A stretch of 64,000 bases of DNA, taken from Pseudoduganella umbonata. Lineage in GTDB: Bacteria > Pseudomonadota > Gammaproteobacteria > Burkholderiales > Burkholderiaceae_D. A program made the translations under genes and the position numbers. Under the pieces are notes generated by a model. That model was given only the letters and a program-made list of their open reading frames with translations. It did no database searches and was not told the DNA's origin. The DNA is taken from positions 248,001-312,000 of the forward strand of contig NZ_JACHXS010000004.1 in the NCBI RefSeq assembly GCF_014192225.1, in the 5' to 3' direction. Of the stretch, positions 18,803-28,500 are shown piece by piece; position 1 is the first letter of the stretch; each line of letters opens with the position of its first letter.

Positions 18803-20020
18803 ATGTCCGAACCGTCCCGCCAGCCTTTGCATCGCTCGCTATGCGCGGCCGCCGCCCTGGTGATCCCCGCGCTCCTTCTCATCGGTTGCGACCGCGCCGG
18901 TGGCCAGCCCGCCGCCGCACCGCCGCCCGCCCCCGTTTCCACCGCTACCGTCATCGAGAAAGACATCGTCGAGACGCAGGAGTTTTCCGGCCGCCTCGAA
19001 GCGGTCGAACGGGTCGAGATCCGCCCGCGCGTACCCGGCTACATCACCGCCGTGCAATTCACGCCCGGCGCACTGGTGAAAAAGGGCCAGCCGCTGTTCA
19101 CGATCGATCCGCGCCCCTACCAGGCCGAACTCGAACGGGCCGAAGCCAACGTGAATTCCGCCAGGGCGCGGGCCGGGCTGGCCAAGGTCGAGCTGGAACG
19201 GGCCGAACGGCTGCTGGCCGACCGCGCGATTGCCAGCCGCGAATTCGACGAACGCGCCGCCGCGCAAAAGGAACTGGATGCGGCGGCCCGGTCGGCCCAG
19301 GCCGAAGTGGAAACGGCACGCCTGAACCTCGGCTATACGCGCGTGACGGCGCCGATCGCCGGGCGCGCCAGCAAGGCCGAGATCACGGTCGGCAACCTGG
19401 TCGACCAGAATGCCGTGCTGACCTCCGTGGTATCGACGGACCGCATCTACGCCAGCTTCGACGGCGACGAGGATACCTACCTGCGCGTGCGTTCCCGGCG
19501 CGACGCCGCGGCGCAGGCGCCGGTGCGCGTGCGGATTGGCCTGGCCAACGAAACGGGCTTCCCGCACGAAGGCAGGCTGGAATTCGTCGACAACCGTCTC
19601 GACCCGGCCACCGGCAGCGTGCGCATGCGCGCCACCTTTGCCAACGCCGACGGCACGCTGGTGCCCGGCCTGTTCGCGCGCGTGCAGATCGCAGCGGGCG
19701 ATCACGGCAAAGGCAGCGGCGGCGCCGCGCGCGTGCTGCTGATCCACGACCGCGCCGTGAGCACCGACCAGGACCGCAAGTTCGTCTACGTCGTCAGGAA
19801 CGGCAAGGCCGAGTACCGGCCGGTGGTGCTGGGGCCGGCGGCGGATGGCCTGCGCATCGTCCGCAAGGGGCTGGCGCGCGGCGAGCAGGTCATCGTCGGC
19901 GGCCTGCAGCGGGTGCGTCCCGGTGCGCCGCTGCAACCGAAGCTGGTGCCGATGGATACCGATCCGGATGCGCCGGCACGGGCCGGCGGCGATCCGGCAA
20001 CGCAGCCGAAGGCGGGCTGA
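18803..20020 (+). CDS. RND efflux membrane-fusion (periplasmic adaptor) lipoprotein
   Basis: Links an inner-membrane RND pump to an outer-membrane channel. The 405-residue protein has an N-terminal lipoprotein signal with lipobox LLIGC, then the adaptor pattern: barrel strand VEIRPRVPGYITAVQF, lipoyl half GALVKKGQPLFTIDPRPY, a coiled hairpin rich in Ala/Glu/Arg (about residues 105-170) and LGYTRVTAPIAGRASKAEI. It ends two bases before the RND pump start. It resembles MexE/AcrA-type adaptors. Confidence 0.93.
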   Translation: MSEPSRQPLHRSLCAAAALVIPALLLIGCDRAGGQPAAAPPPAPVSTATVIEKDIVETQEFSGRLEAVERVEIRPRVPGYITAVQFTPGALVKKGQPLFTIDPRPYQAELERAEANVNSARARAGLAKVELERAERLLADRAIASREFDERAAAQKELDAAARSAQAEVETARLNLGYTRVTAPIAGRASKAEITVGNLVDQNAVLTSVVSTDRIYASFDGDEDTYLRVRSRRDAAAQAPVRVRIGLANETGFPHEGRLEFVDNRLDPATGSVRMRATFANADGTLVPGLFARVQIAAGDHGKGSGGAARVLLIHDRAVSTDQDRKFVYVVRNGKAEYRPVVLGPAADGLRIVRKGLARGEQVIVGGLQRVRPGAPLQPKLVPMDTDPDAPARAGGDPATQPKAG

Positions 20021-20022
20021 CG

Positions 20023-23000
20023 ATGAACTTCCCCCGCTTCTTCGTCGACAAGCCCATCTTCGCGGCCGTGCTGTCGATCCTGATCTTCGTGGCGGGCCTG
20101 ATGTCGATCGCCGCACTGCCCGTTTCCGAATATCCGGAAGTGGTGCCGCCCTCCGTGGTGGTGCGTGCCCAGTATCCCGGCGCCAACCCGAAGGTGATCG
20201 CCGAAACGGTGGCCGCGCCGCTGGAGGAACAGATCAACGGCGTCGAGCACATGCTGTACATGGATTCCAAGGGCACCTCCGATGGCGCGCTGGCGCTGAC
20301 CGTCACCTTCAAGGTCGGCACCAACGTCGAGCAGGCCGAGACACAGGTGCAGAACCGCGTGCAGCGCGCGCTGCCCCGGCTGCCCGAGGAAGTGCGGCAG
20401 ATCGGCGTGACGACGGCCAAGTCGTCGCCGAACCTGACGCTGGTGGCCCACCTGGTGTCGCCGAAGGGCCGCTACGACGACGTCTACCTGCGCAACTACG
20501 CGGTGCTGAACGTGAAGGACCAGCTGGCGCGCATTCCCGGCATGGGCGAAGTGATCCTGTTCGGCGCCGGCGACTACGCGATGCGCGTGTGGATCGACCC
20601 GCAGAAGCTGGCCGCGCGCGGCATGACGGCTGCCGACGTGACCGATGCCATCCGCGAACAGAACGTGCAGGTGGCAGCGGGCGTGGTCGGCGCCTCGCCC
20701 ACCAGGGGGTCGCAGTTCCAGCTCACCGTCAACACGACCGGGCGCCTGAAGACGGTCGACGAGTTCGGCGCCATCATCGTGCGCACCGGCGACGACGGCG
20801 CCGTGACTTTGCTGCGCGACGTGGCCCGCGTCGAGCTGGGCTCGAACTCGTATTCGCTCCGTTCGCTGCTGAACAACAAGTCGGCGGCCGCGATCGGCAT
20901 CTTCGAGGCGCCGGGCGCCAACGCGCTGCAATTGTCCGACGACGTGCGCGCCACGCTGAAGAGACTCGAAGCGGACTTCCCCGAGGATGTGGAATGGCAG
21001 GTCGTCTACGACCCCACGCAGTTCGTGCGCGAGTCGATCCGCGCCGTCATCCACACGCTGCTCGAGGCGGTGGCGCTGGTAGTACTGGTGGTGATCGTGT
21101 TCCTGCAGACCTGGCGCGCATCGATCATTCCGCTGCTGGCGGTGCCGGTATCGATCGTCGGCACGTTCGCCGTGATGCTGCTGTTCGGCTTTTCGATCAA
21201 CACGCTGTCGCTGTTCGGCCTGGTACTGGCGATCGGCATCGTGGTCGACGATGCGATCGTCGTGGTGGAGAACGTCGAGCGCAACATCGCCGCAGGGTTG
21301 ACGCCGCACGATGCGACGATCCAGGCGATGAAGGAAGTCTCCGGCCCGATCATCGCGATCGCGCTGGTGCTGTGCGCCGTATTCGTGCCGATCGCCTTCG
21401 TGGCGGGGCTGACGGGCCAGTTCTACCGCCAGTTCGCGCTGACCATCGCGATCTCCACCGTGATCTCGGCACTGTGCTCGCTGACGCTGGCGCCGGCGCT
21501 GTCGGCGGCATTGCTGCGCGCGCACGATGCGCCGAAGGACCGCCTGACACGCGCGATGGACAAGGTACTGGGGCCGTTCTTCGGCTGGTTCAACCGCTTC
21601 TTCGGCCGCGCATCGGCATCCTATGGCCGTGGCGTGCAGGGCGTGATGGCGCGCAAGAGCCTCGGCATCGGCGTGTACCTGGCACTGACGGTGGCGGCGG
21701 TGTTCGTGTTCCGCGCCGTGCCATCCGGCTTCGTGCCGCAGCAGGACAAGCAGTACCTGGTCGGCTTCGCGCAGCTTCCCGATGCGGCCGCGCTGGACCG
21801 CACCGACGCCGTGATCCGCCGCATGTCGGCCATCGCCAAGGACGTGCCGGGGGTGATGGACGCGGTGGCCTTTCCCGGCCTGTCGATCAACGGTTTCATC
21901 AACGCGCCGAACACGGGCATCGTGTTCATCGGCCTGAAGCCGTTCGGCGAAAGGACGTCGGCCAATCTCTCCGGCGACGCCATCGCGGTCGAGGTCAACA
22001 AGCGGCTGGGGGCGATCGAGGATGCGTTCATCATGGTCTTCCCGCCGCCGCCCGTGAACGGCCTGGGATCGATCGGCGGCTTCAAGATGATGGTCGAGGA
22101 CCGGGGCAACCTCGGCTACGACGCGCTGTACGGCGCGGTGCAGGCGCTGCAGGCCAAGGCATGGCAAACGCCGCAACTGGCCGGGGTGTTTTCCAGCTAC
22201 CAGATCAACGTGCCGCAACTGTTCGCCGACGTCGACCGCACCCGCGCCAAGCAGCTCGGCGTGCCGCTGCAATCGGTGTACCAGGCCTTGCAGATCAACC
22301 TCGGCTCGCTGTACGTGAACGACTTCAACCAGTTCGGCAGGACCTACCAGGTGGTGGTACAGGCCGATGCGCCGTTCCGCTCGCAGCGCGAGCAGATCGC
22401 GCAGCTGAAGGTGCGCAGCGACAAGGGAGAAATGATCCCGCTGTCGTCGCTGATGCGCATCAGCGACACGTACGGGCCGGACATGGTCAACCGCTACAAC
22501 GCCTACCTGGCGGCCGACATCAGCGGCGGCCCCGCGCCCGGCGTATCGTCCGGCCAGGCGCAGGAAGCCATGACGGCGCTGGCCCGCGACACGCTGCCCA
22601 AGGGGATCACCTATGAATGGACCGAACTGACGTACCAGGAAATCCTGTCCGGCAACACGATGGTGTACGTGTTCCCCCTGTGCGTGCTGCTGGTATTCCT
22701 CGTGCTGGCCGCGCAGTACGAAAGCTGGACCCTGCCGCTGGCCGTGATCCTGATCGTGCCGATGTCGATCCTGTGCGCGCTGGTCGGCGTGAAACTGACC
22801 GGCGGCGACAACAACGTGTTCACGCAGATCGCACTGTTCGTGCTGGTGGGGCTGGCATCGAAGAATGCGATCCTGATCGTGGAATTCGCCCGCGAGCTGG
22901 AAGACCATGGCCGCAGCGTGGTGCAGGCCGCGCTGGAAGCGTGCCGGCTGCGGCTGCGGCCGATCCTGATGACGTCGATCGCGTTCATCATGGGTGTGCT

Positions 23001-23211
23001 GCCGCTGGTGTTTTCCAGCGGCGCCGGCGCCGAGATGCGGCACGCGATGGGCGTGGCCGTGTTCGCCGGCATGCTGGGTGTCACCTTCTTCGGGCTGTTC
23101 CTCACGCCGCTGTTCTACGTGCTGCTGCGCACGTTCGCGCTGCGCATCTCCGGCACGGCGCCGCACAGGCGGCACCATGCCGACACGGGACTGGGCGGGG
23201 TCGTGAAGTAA
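20023..23211 (+). CDS. RND multidrug efflux pump, inner-membrane transporter (HAE1 type)
   Basis: Proton-driven export of drugs or other amphiphiles. From ATG 20023 it is 1062 residues. The N-terminus FFVDKPIFAAVLSILIFVAG and the family string VSEYPEVVPPSVVVRAQYPG are typical. The proton-relay Asp pair is Asp409-Asp410 in GIVVDDAIVVVENVERN; the second half has LVGLASKNAILIVEFA. Two sets of transmembrane segments and two large periplasmic loops are visible, as in MexF/AcrB. No outer-membrane factor follows and no TetR or LysR regulator is adjacent, so it likely shares an outer-membrane channel encoded elsewhere. Confidence 0.95.
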   Translation: MNFPRFFVDKPIFAAVLSILIFVAGLMSIAALPVSEYPEVVPPSVVVRAQYPGANPKVIAETVAAPLEEQINGVEHMLYMDSKGTSDGALALTVTFKVGTNVEQAETQVQNRVQRALPRLPEEVRQIGVTTAKSSPNLTLVAHLVSPKGRYDDVYLRNYAVLNVKDQLARIPGMGEVILFGAGDYAMRVWIDPQKLAARGMTAADVTDAIREQNVQVAAGVVGASPTRGSQFQLTVNTTGRLKTVDEFGAIIVRTGDDGAVTLLRDVARVELGSNSYSLRSLLNNKSAAAIGIFEAPGANALQLSDDVRATLKRLEADFPEDVEWQVVYDPTQFVRESIRAVIHTLLEAVALVVLVVIVFLQTWRASIIPLLAVPVSIVGTFAVMLLFGFSINTLSLFGLVLAIGIVVDDAIVVVENVERNIAAGLTPHDATIQAMKEVSGPIIAIALVLCAVFVPIAFVAGLTGQFYRQFALTIAISTVISALCSLTLAPALSAALLRAHDAPKDRLTRAMDKVLGPFFGWFNRFFGRASASYGRGVQGVMARKSLGIGVYLALTVAAVFVFRAVPSGFVPQQDKQYLVGFAQLPDAAALDRTDAVIRRMSAIAKDVPGVMDAVAFPGLSINGFINAPNTGIVFIGLKPFGERTSANLSGDAIAVEVNKRLGAIEDAFIMVFPPPPVNGLGSIGGFKMMVEDRGNLGYDALYGAVQALQAKAWQTPQLAGVFSSYQINVPQLFADVDRTRAKQLGVPLQSVYQALQINLGSLYVNDFNQFGRTYQVVVQADAPFRSQREQIAQLKVRSDKGEMIPLSSLMRISDTYGPDMVNRYNAYLAADISGGPAPGVSSGQAQEAMTALARDTLPKGITYEWTELTYQEILSGNTMVYVFPLCVLLVFLVLAAQYESWTLPLAVILIVPMSILCALVGVKLTGGDNNVFTQIALFVLVGLASKNAILIVEFARELEDHGRSVVQAALEACRLRLRPILMTSIAFIMGVLPLVFSSGAGAEMRHAMGVAVFAGMLGVTFFGLFLTPLFYVLLRTFALRISGTAPHRRHHADTGLGGVVK

Positions 23212-23242
23212 AGATCGATGGCACAAACCACGGTCGATCCGC

Positions 23243-23419
23243 AGGGGTCTGTCCCCGGTAAGGAATAGTGGTAGTGCTTGCCAGCGGCAAGGTCAGGGGA
23301 CTGACCCCGGTCCTTTGCCAGCGAATTGATGGCGCCAGCAAAAACCGGGGTCAGTCCCCTCGAAGCGCTGCCGGCGAGCGCCAATGTTCACACTTACCGG
23401 GGACAGACCCCTGCAACTC
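23243..23419. repeat. dispersed palindromic repeat, GGGGTCTGTCCCCGG type
   Basis: Four copies in alternating orientation: CAGGGGTCTGTCCCCGGTAA, GTCAGGGGACTGACCCCGGT, ACCGGGGTCAGTCCCCTC and TTACCGGGGACAGACCCCTG. The outer and inner pairs can each form a hairpin. It fills the gap between the convergent RND pump and the OlsB-like gene. Confidence 0.85.
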
Positions 23420-23452
23420 AACCGCTAACCGCAACATCGAGCCCGACCGACG

Positions 23453-24235
23453 TCACGCCGCGATCGCCATCTCCACCGATCCATCCACGCCATAATGCTT
23501 CGCATAGCGCGCATCCAGGTTTGCCAGCGGCATCAGCAGGAACAGGTCGGCGCTGTCGAAATCGGGATCCCAGGCCGGCTCGCCGCAGATCCACGCGCCG
23601 GAGCGCATGTAGCCCTTCAGCAGGGGCGGCACGCTGGCCGTGGCGGCCGGTGCGATCTTCGTGTGGGGGAATGGCAGGTGCGGCGTGACGCGGTACTCGG
23701 CGGGCCCCATGCGGGTCTCGCGCAGTTGCTGGTACACGGCGACGGCGTTATGGCCGCCGTCCGCGACGCTGATGCTGGCGCAGCCGGCCAGGTAATCGCA
23801 GCCCTGCCGTTCCATGTACTCGGCCAGTGCCGCCCACAGCAGCATGATGACGCTGCCGCCGCGGTAAGCCGGATGGATGCAGGCGCGCCCCGCTTCGATG
23901 ATGCGGCCGCGCAGCGGATTCAGGCGTCCCATGTCGAACTCGCCCTCGGAGTAGAAGCGGCCGAGCCGGCGCGCACCGGCCGGCGCCAGCACGCGGTAGG
24001 TGCCGACCACCTCCAGCGTGATGGCGTCGCGCACCAGCAGGTGATCGCAGTGTTCGTCGAACTCGTCGCAATCGAGGCCGTCCGGCCGCGCCAGCGCCTT
24101 CAGGCCCAGGCCTTCGATGAAGACACGGTAGCGCAAGCGCTGTGCTTCGCGCAATTCCTCGGCGGTGGTGGCGATGCTCGTTACAAGGCGGGGGCGCGGC
24201 GCGCGGGCGCTGCTGGCGATGGTCGTCTGCTGCAT
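23453..24235 (-). CDS. GNAT-like acyltransferase, OlsB / ornithine-lipid type
   Basis: Family members transfer a 3-hydroxyacyl chain from ACP to the alpha-amino group of ornithine (lyso-ornithine lipid synthesis), in the cytoplasm at the membrane. The 260-residue protein shows LREAQRLRYRVFIEGLGL, DEFDEHCDHLLVRD, VVGTYRVLAP, then GRIIEAGRACIHPAYRGGSV, the acyl-donor-binding part, and KGYMRSGAWICGEPAWDPDF, all typical of the OlsB/hemolysin-like group. No olsA-like O-acyltransferase is adjacent. It is monocistronic, ending against the palindromic repeat. An N-acylamino-acid synthase role is the main alternative. Confidence 0.82.
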   Translation of the reverse strand: MQQTTIASSARAPRPRLVTSIATTAEELREAQRLRYRVFIEGLGLKALARPDGLDCDEFDEHCDHLLVRDAITLEVVGTYRVLAPAGARRLGRFYSEGEFDMGRLNPLRGRIIEAGRACIHPAYRGGSVIMLLWAALAEYMERQGCDYLAGCASISVADGGHNAVAVYQQLRETRMGPAEYRVTPHLPFPHTKIAPAATASVPPLLKGYMRSGAWICGEPAWDPDFDSADLFLLMPLANLDARYAKHYGVDGSVEMAIAA

Positions 24236-24327
24236 GCTTCGTCCTCTCGGTGAAGTGGAGACGAAGCACAGCGTAACGGCGGATTACTTCAGCAACATGA
24301 CAGCGGCGTGTCGGTTTGGTGACCGTC

Positions 24328-24372
24328 GCGCCGGCGCATCGGCTTCCAGGACGGAAGCCGATGCGCCGGCGC
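24328..24372. terminator. perfect 20-bp hairpin, terminator-like without T tract
   Basis: Left arm 24328-24347 (GCGCCGGCGCATCGGCTTCC), loop AGGAC, right arm 24353-24372, with no mismatch. It lies nine bases past the stop of the histone-like gene (minus strand). No T run follows on either strand, so it may block 3' exonucleases or act with Rho. Confidence 0.7.
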
Positions 24373-24381
24373 CGGAAGCGC

Positions 24382-25032
24382 TCAGTCTTTCTTTGGGCGG
24401 CCCGTCTTCAGTTGCGGCAGCGAGGCCAGTACGTTCTGCAGCGTGGCCATGTCGATCTGGCTGATCAGCGCCACGCCGACGCGCAGCAGTTCGCTCTTCT
24501 TGATCTCGAAGCCGGCTTTCAGGCAGGCTTTCTTCACATCGCCGAGCACCGCGTATTCCGCTTCCGGCATCGTGAAGCTGTCGCGCACCAGGCGTTCCTT
24601 GCGCGGCGCCGGTGCTTTCTCGACCGGCTTGGCCGGCTTGGCCGCCGGCCTGGCTACGGCCTTGGCAGCCTTTGCCGGCTTGGCGATGGCCTTGGCCGCC
24701 TTGGCTGCCTTCGGTTCGGCCTGCGCGGCCGGCGCTTCCACCTTCACGGCTTTCGGCTGCGCGGCCTTGGCCTTTGCAGGCTTGGCAGCGACGGCGGCTT
24801 CGGCCTTCGCTGCCGCCTTCGGCGCTTTCGCCTTGGCCGGCGCAGCCGACGGCGTTTCCGCAGCGGCTTCCTTCGCCTGGCCTTCCTTCACTGCTGCTTC
24901 CTTCACGGCGGCTTCCTTCGCGGCGGCCGGCTTGCGTGCCGCGGTTTTCGCGGCCGGCTTCTCGGCGGCCGGGGCGGCAGGCTTGGTGGCGGTATCGGCG
25001 GAAGTCTTGATCACATCGGTCTTGGCGTTCAT
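24382..25032 (-). CDS. histone-H1-like Ala/Lys/Pro-rich protein with small C-terminal domain
   Basis: 216 residues from ATG 25032 (AGGAG upstream). Residues about 15-150 are a low-complexity tail of AAKP, KPAKAAK and VKEAAVKEG units, like eukaryotic H1 tails and AlgP/BpH-type bacterial proteins. The last 70 residues are ordinary globular sequence: RDSFTMPEAEYAVLGDVKK, KKSELLRVGVALISQI, ending KTGRPKKD with an AT-hook-like GRPKK. The KKSELLRVGVAL pattern recalls ribbon-helix-helix DNA-binding proteins. Likely a nucleoid-associated protein; the exact role is unknown. The repeat tail makes length variation between strains likely. Confidence 0.8.
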   Translation of the reverse strand: MNAKTDVIKTSADTATKPAAPAAEKPAAKTAARKPAAAKEAAVKEAAVKEGQAKEAAAETPSAAPAKAKAPKAAAKAEAAVAAKPAKAKAAQPKAVKVEAPAAQAEPKAAKAAKAIAKPAKAAKAVARPAAKPAKPVEKAPAPRKERLVRDSFTMPEAEYAVLGDVKKACLKAGFEIKKSELLRVGVALISQIDMATLQNVLASLPQLKTGRPKKD

Positions 25033-25118
25033 TGATGCTCCTGAAAAAGTTGAACTATATAAACAATATATACCATTTTCGGGAAAAGAGCACCTGTCCC
25101 CGCAATTCCGCGGCAACT

Positions 25119-25580
25119 TCAAGGCTCACCTGCGGCACCGCCGTTACGGCGTGCCAGCAGCGCTTCGAGTTGCGCGTTGCGGCTCGCCAGTTCGCGGCGC
25201 GCCGCGCGCAGGGCCAGGTGCGTGGCCACGCGCGCGAACAGGGTCGGCGGGCTGATCGGCCGGACGATGTAGTCTACCGCGCCCGCCGCCAGCCCGCGTG
25301 CCTCGTCTTCCGGCTGGCTCTTCGCACTCAGGAAGATCACCGGCACGTCGGCCGTGCGCGGGTCCTGCGCGATGCGGCGGCATGCCTCGTGGCCATCCAT
25401 TCCGGGCATCGTCACGTCCATCAGCACCAGGTCGACGCCGCCGCCGGCCAGGATCTGCAAGGCGGTGGCGCCATTGGTGGCGACTTTCGTCTGGTACTTC
25501 TCCTTCAGCAGCGCCGCCAGCAGCATGATGTTGTCCGGCGTGTCGTCGACGATCAGGATGGTGGGGCGGGCGGCGTTCAT
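25119..25580 (-). CDS. single-domain response regulator with C-terminal extension
   Basis: 153 residues: a REC domain with acidic pair VDDTPDN, phospho-acceptor Asp55 in LVLMDVTMPGMDG, the switch residue in FLSAKS, and DYIVRPISP where the usual conserved Lys is replaced by Arg. The tail (VATHLALRAARRELASRNAQLEALL) is a helix likely to dimerise or dock. It has no output domain. Its ATG overlaps the stop of the hybrid kinase gene (ATGA at 25577-25580), so it is co-translated and probably receives phosphate from it. Confidence 0.88.
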   Translation of the reverse strand: MNAARPTILIVDDTPDNIMLLAALLKEKYQTKVATNGATALQILAGGGVDLVLMDVTMPGMDGHEACRRIAQDPRTADVPVIFLSAKSQPEDEARGLAAGAVDYIVRPISPPTLFARVATHLALRAARRELASRNAQLEALLARRNGGAAGEP

Positions 25581-28500
25581 GGTGTCTCCGGAGCTGCGGC
25601 GTCGAGCGCCTGGCGCGCCGCGTCGAATTCATAGCTGGCGATGTGCGCGGCTACCCGCTCCAGCACCGGCGGCGACAGCACGGCCACCAGCGCCGCGCGC
25701 GCGCCGGCAAAATAGTCATTGCTGTCGCCGCTGTACGCAGCCAGCAGTTCGCGCAGCTTGGCCAGCGCCGCTTTTGCCTGCACCTCTGCCTGCACCTCCG
25801 CCGCCGTTCCCTCCTCCGCTCCGGACACGGCGCCCGCTTTACCGGTGCCGGCCTCGCCGCCGGCGCCCGGCGTGGTGGCGAAATGGGCATCCAGGCCGGC
25901 AATGGCGGTGCGCAGCGCCCCGCTCAGTTCCTCGACCAGGGTGGCCGCCGGCACCTCGCCCCCGTCGAGCAGCTCCTCGATGGCCCGGGCGGCCGCTTCG
26001 ACGGCGTTCGCGCCCACGTTGCCGGCCACGCCGCGCAGCGTGTGGGCGCGCTTGCGGGCGGCGTCGCGTTCGCAGTGCAGCAACTCGGTCGCCACTTCAT
26101 TGGCGGCATCGCGCTGCGAGTTGCGGAACCGGTCCAGCAATTGCAGGTACAGCGTCTCGTTGCCGGCCACGTGGCGCAAGCCGCGCGCGGTGTCGATCCC
26201 CGGCAGCAGCGGCAGGCCATCCTGGCCCAATATTCGCAGCAGGCGCGGCGGCCGCGGCGCCACCGGCGGCATTGCCCGGCCCAGCCAGCGCGCCAGCGTG
26301 GCATACAGCATGTCCGGGTCGATCGGCTTGGTGACGTAATCCTGCATGCCCTCGGCCAGGCAGCGTTCGCGCACGTCGGCCAGCGCGTGGGCCGTCATGG
26401 CGATGACGGGCAGGCCGTCGAAGCGGCGGTCGCGGCGCAGTTCCAGCGTGGTTTCATGGCCATCGAGCAGCGGCATTTCCAGGTCCATCAGCAGCAGGTC
26501 GTAGTGGCCGGGGCCCACCTGCGCCAGCCGGTCCAGCGCCTCGCGGCCGTTGCCGGCGAACTCCACCGCGATGCCCTGGATGCCCATCAGCTCGGCGGCG
26601 ATCTGCTGGTTGACGGGATTGTCTTCCACCAGCAGCACGCGGCCCGTCATGCCGGGCTTGCCGGCATCGACCGGCCGGCCGTGCCGGCGCGGCGGCGAGA
26701 ACAGCGCCACCAGCGTATCGACCAGCACCGATTGCCCGATCGGCTTGAACAGGTAGCCGACGAAGCCCGCATCTTCCGCCTCGCGCTGCACCTCCTCGCG
26801 GCCGAATGCCGTCAGCAGCACCATGCCCGGCCGCCGTTCCAGCGGCGCGGCGGCGACCCGGCGCGCCAGCTCGATGCCGTCCATGCCGGGCATCTGCCAG
26901 TCGGTCAGCACCAGCGCATACGGGTCGGCGGCCGCGTCGGCGGCCACCACGCCGGCCAGTGCCTCGGCACCGGACGACGCGGTCTGTACCCGCAGGGGCA
27001 GCGCACGCGCCGCCTCGCCCAGCACTTCGAGCGCCACCGGGCTGTCGTCCACCAGCAGCACGCGGGCGTTGTTCAGCGCGGCCGGCACCACCGGCGAGCG
27101 CTCCGGCTGCCCGGACAGGCCGAATTCCAGCGCGAACGAAAAGACCGAACCCCTGCCCTGCTCGCTCTCGACGCGGATCGAACCGCCCATCAGCCGCACC
27201 AGTTGCTGCGAGATCGACAGGCCCAGGCCGGTGCCGCCGAACTGGCGCGACGTGGAGCCGTCGGCCTGGTTGAAGGCGCGGAACAGCTTGCCCATCTGCT
27301 CTTCCGGCATGCCGATGCCCGTGTCGCGCACGGAGAAGCGCAGCACGACCCGGTCCGCGCCCGCCCCGTGGGCCGGCCCCGGCGACGGCATTTGCGTGCA
27401 GCACAGTTCCAGTTCGCCCTGCGGCGTGAACTTGACGGCGTTGTTGACGAGATTGATCAGCACCTGCCCCAGCCGCAGCGGGTCGCCCACCAGGTGGCGC
27501 GGAATCGATGGCGGCACGTTGAACAGGTATTCGAGCTGCTTTTCCGCCGCCCGCTGGCTGGTCACGCTGGCCACGTTGGCCAGTACCTCGTCCAGGAAGA
27601 ACGGCACCTGCTCGACTTCCAGGCGGCCCGCCTCGATCTTTGAAAAATCCAGGATATCGTTGATGATGCCCAGCAGCGCCAGCGCGGCGCGGTGGATCTT
27701 GCTGACGTAATCGTGCTGCTTGGTGTTCAGGTCGGTGCGCAGCGCCAGGTAGGCCATGCCGATGATCGCGCTCATCGGCGTGCGGATCTCATGACTCATG
27801 TTGGCCAGGAATTCGGACTTGGCGATGTTGGCCGCCTCCGCCCGCACATTGGCGGCCACCAGCTTCTGTTCGCGCTCGCGCCGTTCGGAGATGTCGCGGA
27901 TGAAGCCGCAGAACTCGAACTCGCCGGCATCGAGGTCGATGCGCGTGATCGACAGTTCGATGGGGAACTCGGTGCCGTCCGCGTGCAGCGCCTCGACCTC
28001 GATACGCCGGTCCAGCACTTCGCCCGGGCCGTCGCCGGCCAGGTAGCGTGCCATGCCCTTGCGGTGGTCGTCGCGGTAGCGCGGCGGAATGATGAGCGTG
28101 TCGAGCTGCTGGCCCAGCGCTTCGTCGCGCGCGTAGCCGAAGATCATTTCGGCCTGGCGGTTCCAGCCCACCACGCGGCCGTTGCGGTCCATGTTGACGA
28201 CGGCATCGAGCGCGGTATCGACGATCGCGCGCAGCTTCCTTTCGCTGTCGCGCGCCGCGGCGATGGTGCGCTTCAGTTCCTGAGTGCGCGTGTCGATCTT
28301 CTGTTCCAGGTCGCCGTTCAGCTCGCGCAGTTCGCTTTCCGCATAGCGCAGCCGGGTCAGCGTGTCGCGGAAGCTGCGCACCGCGATGGAAAGGCGGCCC
28401 ACCTGGTCGGCGCGGCCGATGCCGGAAAGCTGGATATCGGTCTTGCCCTGGGCGAGCTTTTCCAGCGATTTCTGGATGTCGCCGAACGGCCGCACGGCCT

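Noticed and set aside
19786..23226. 1146-codon antisense frame under the RND pump
   Set aside because: Shadow of a long conserved gene; low-complexity His/Arg/Gln-rich product with no recognisable domain.
25643..27643. 666-codon plus-strand frame inside the hybrid kinase
   Set aside because: Gln/Arg/His-rich shadow frame; the minus strand encodes clear kinase, REC and HPt motifs.
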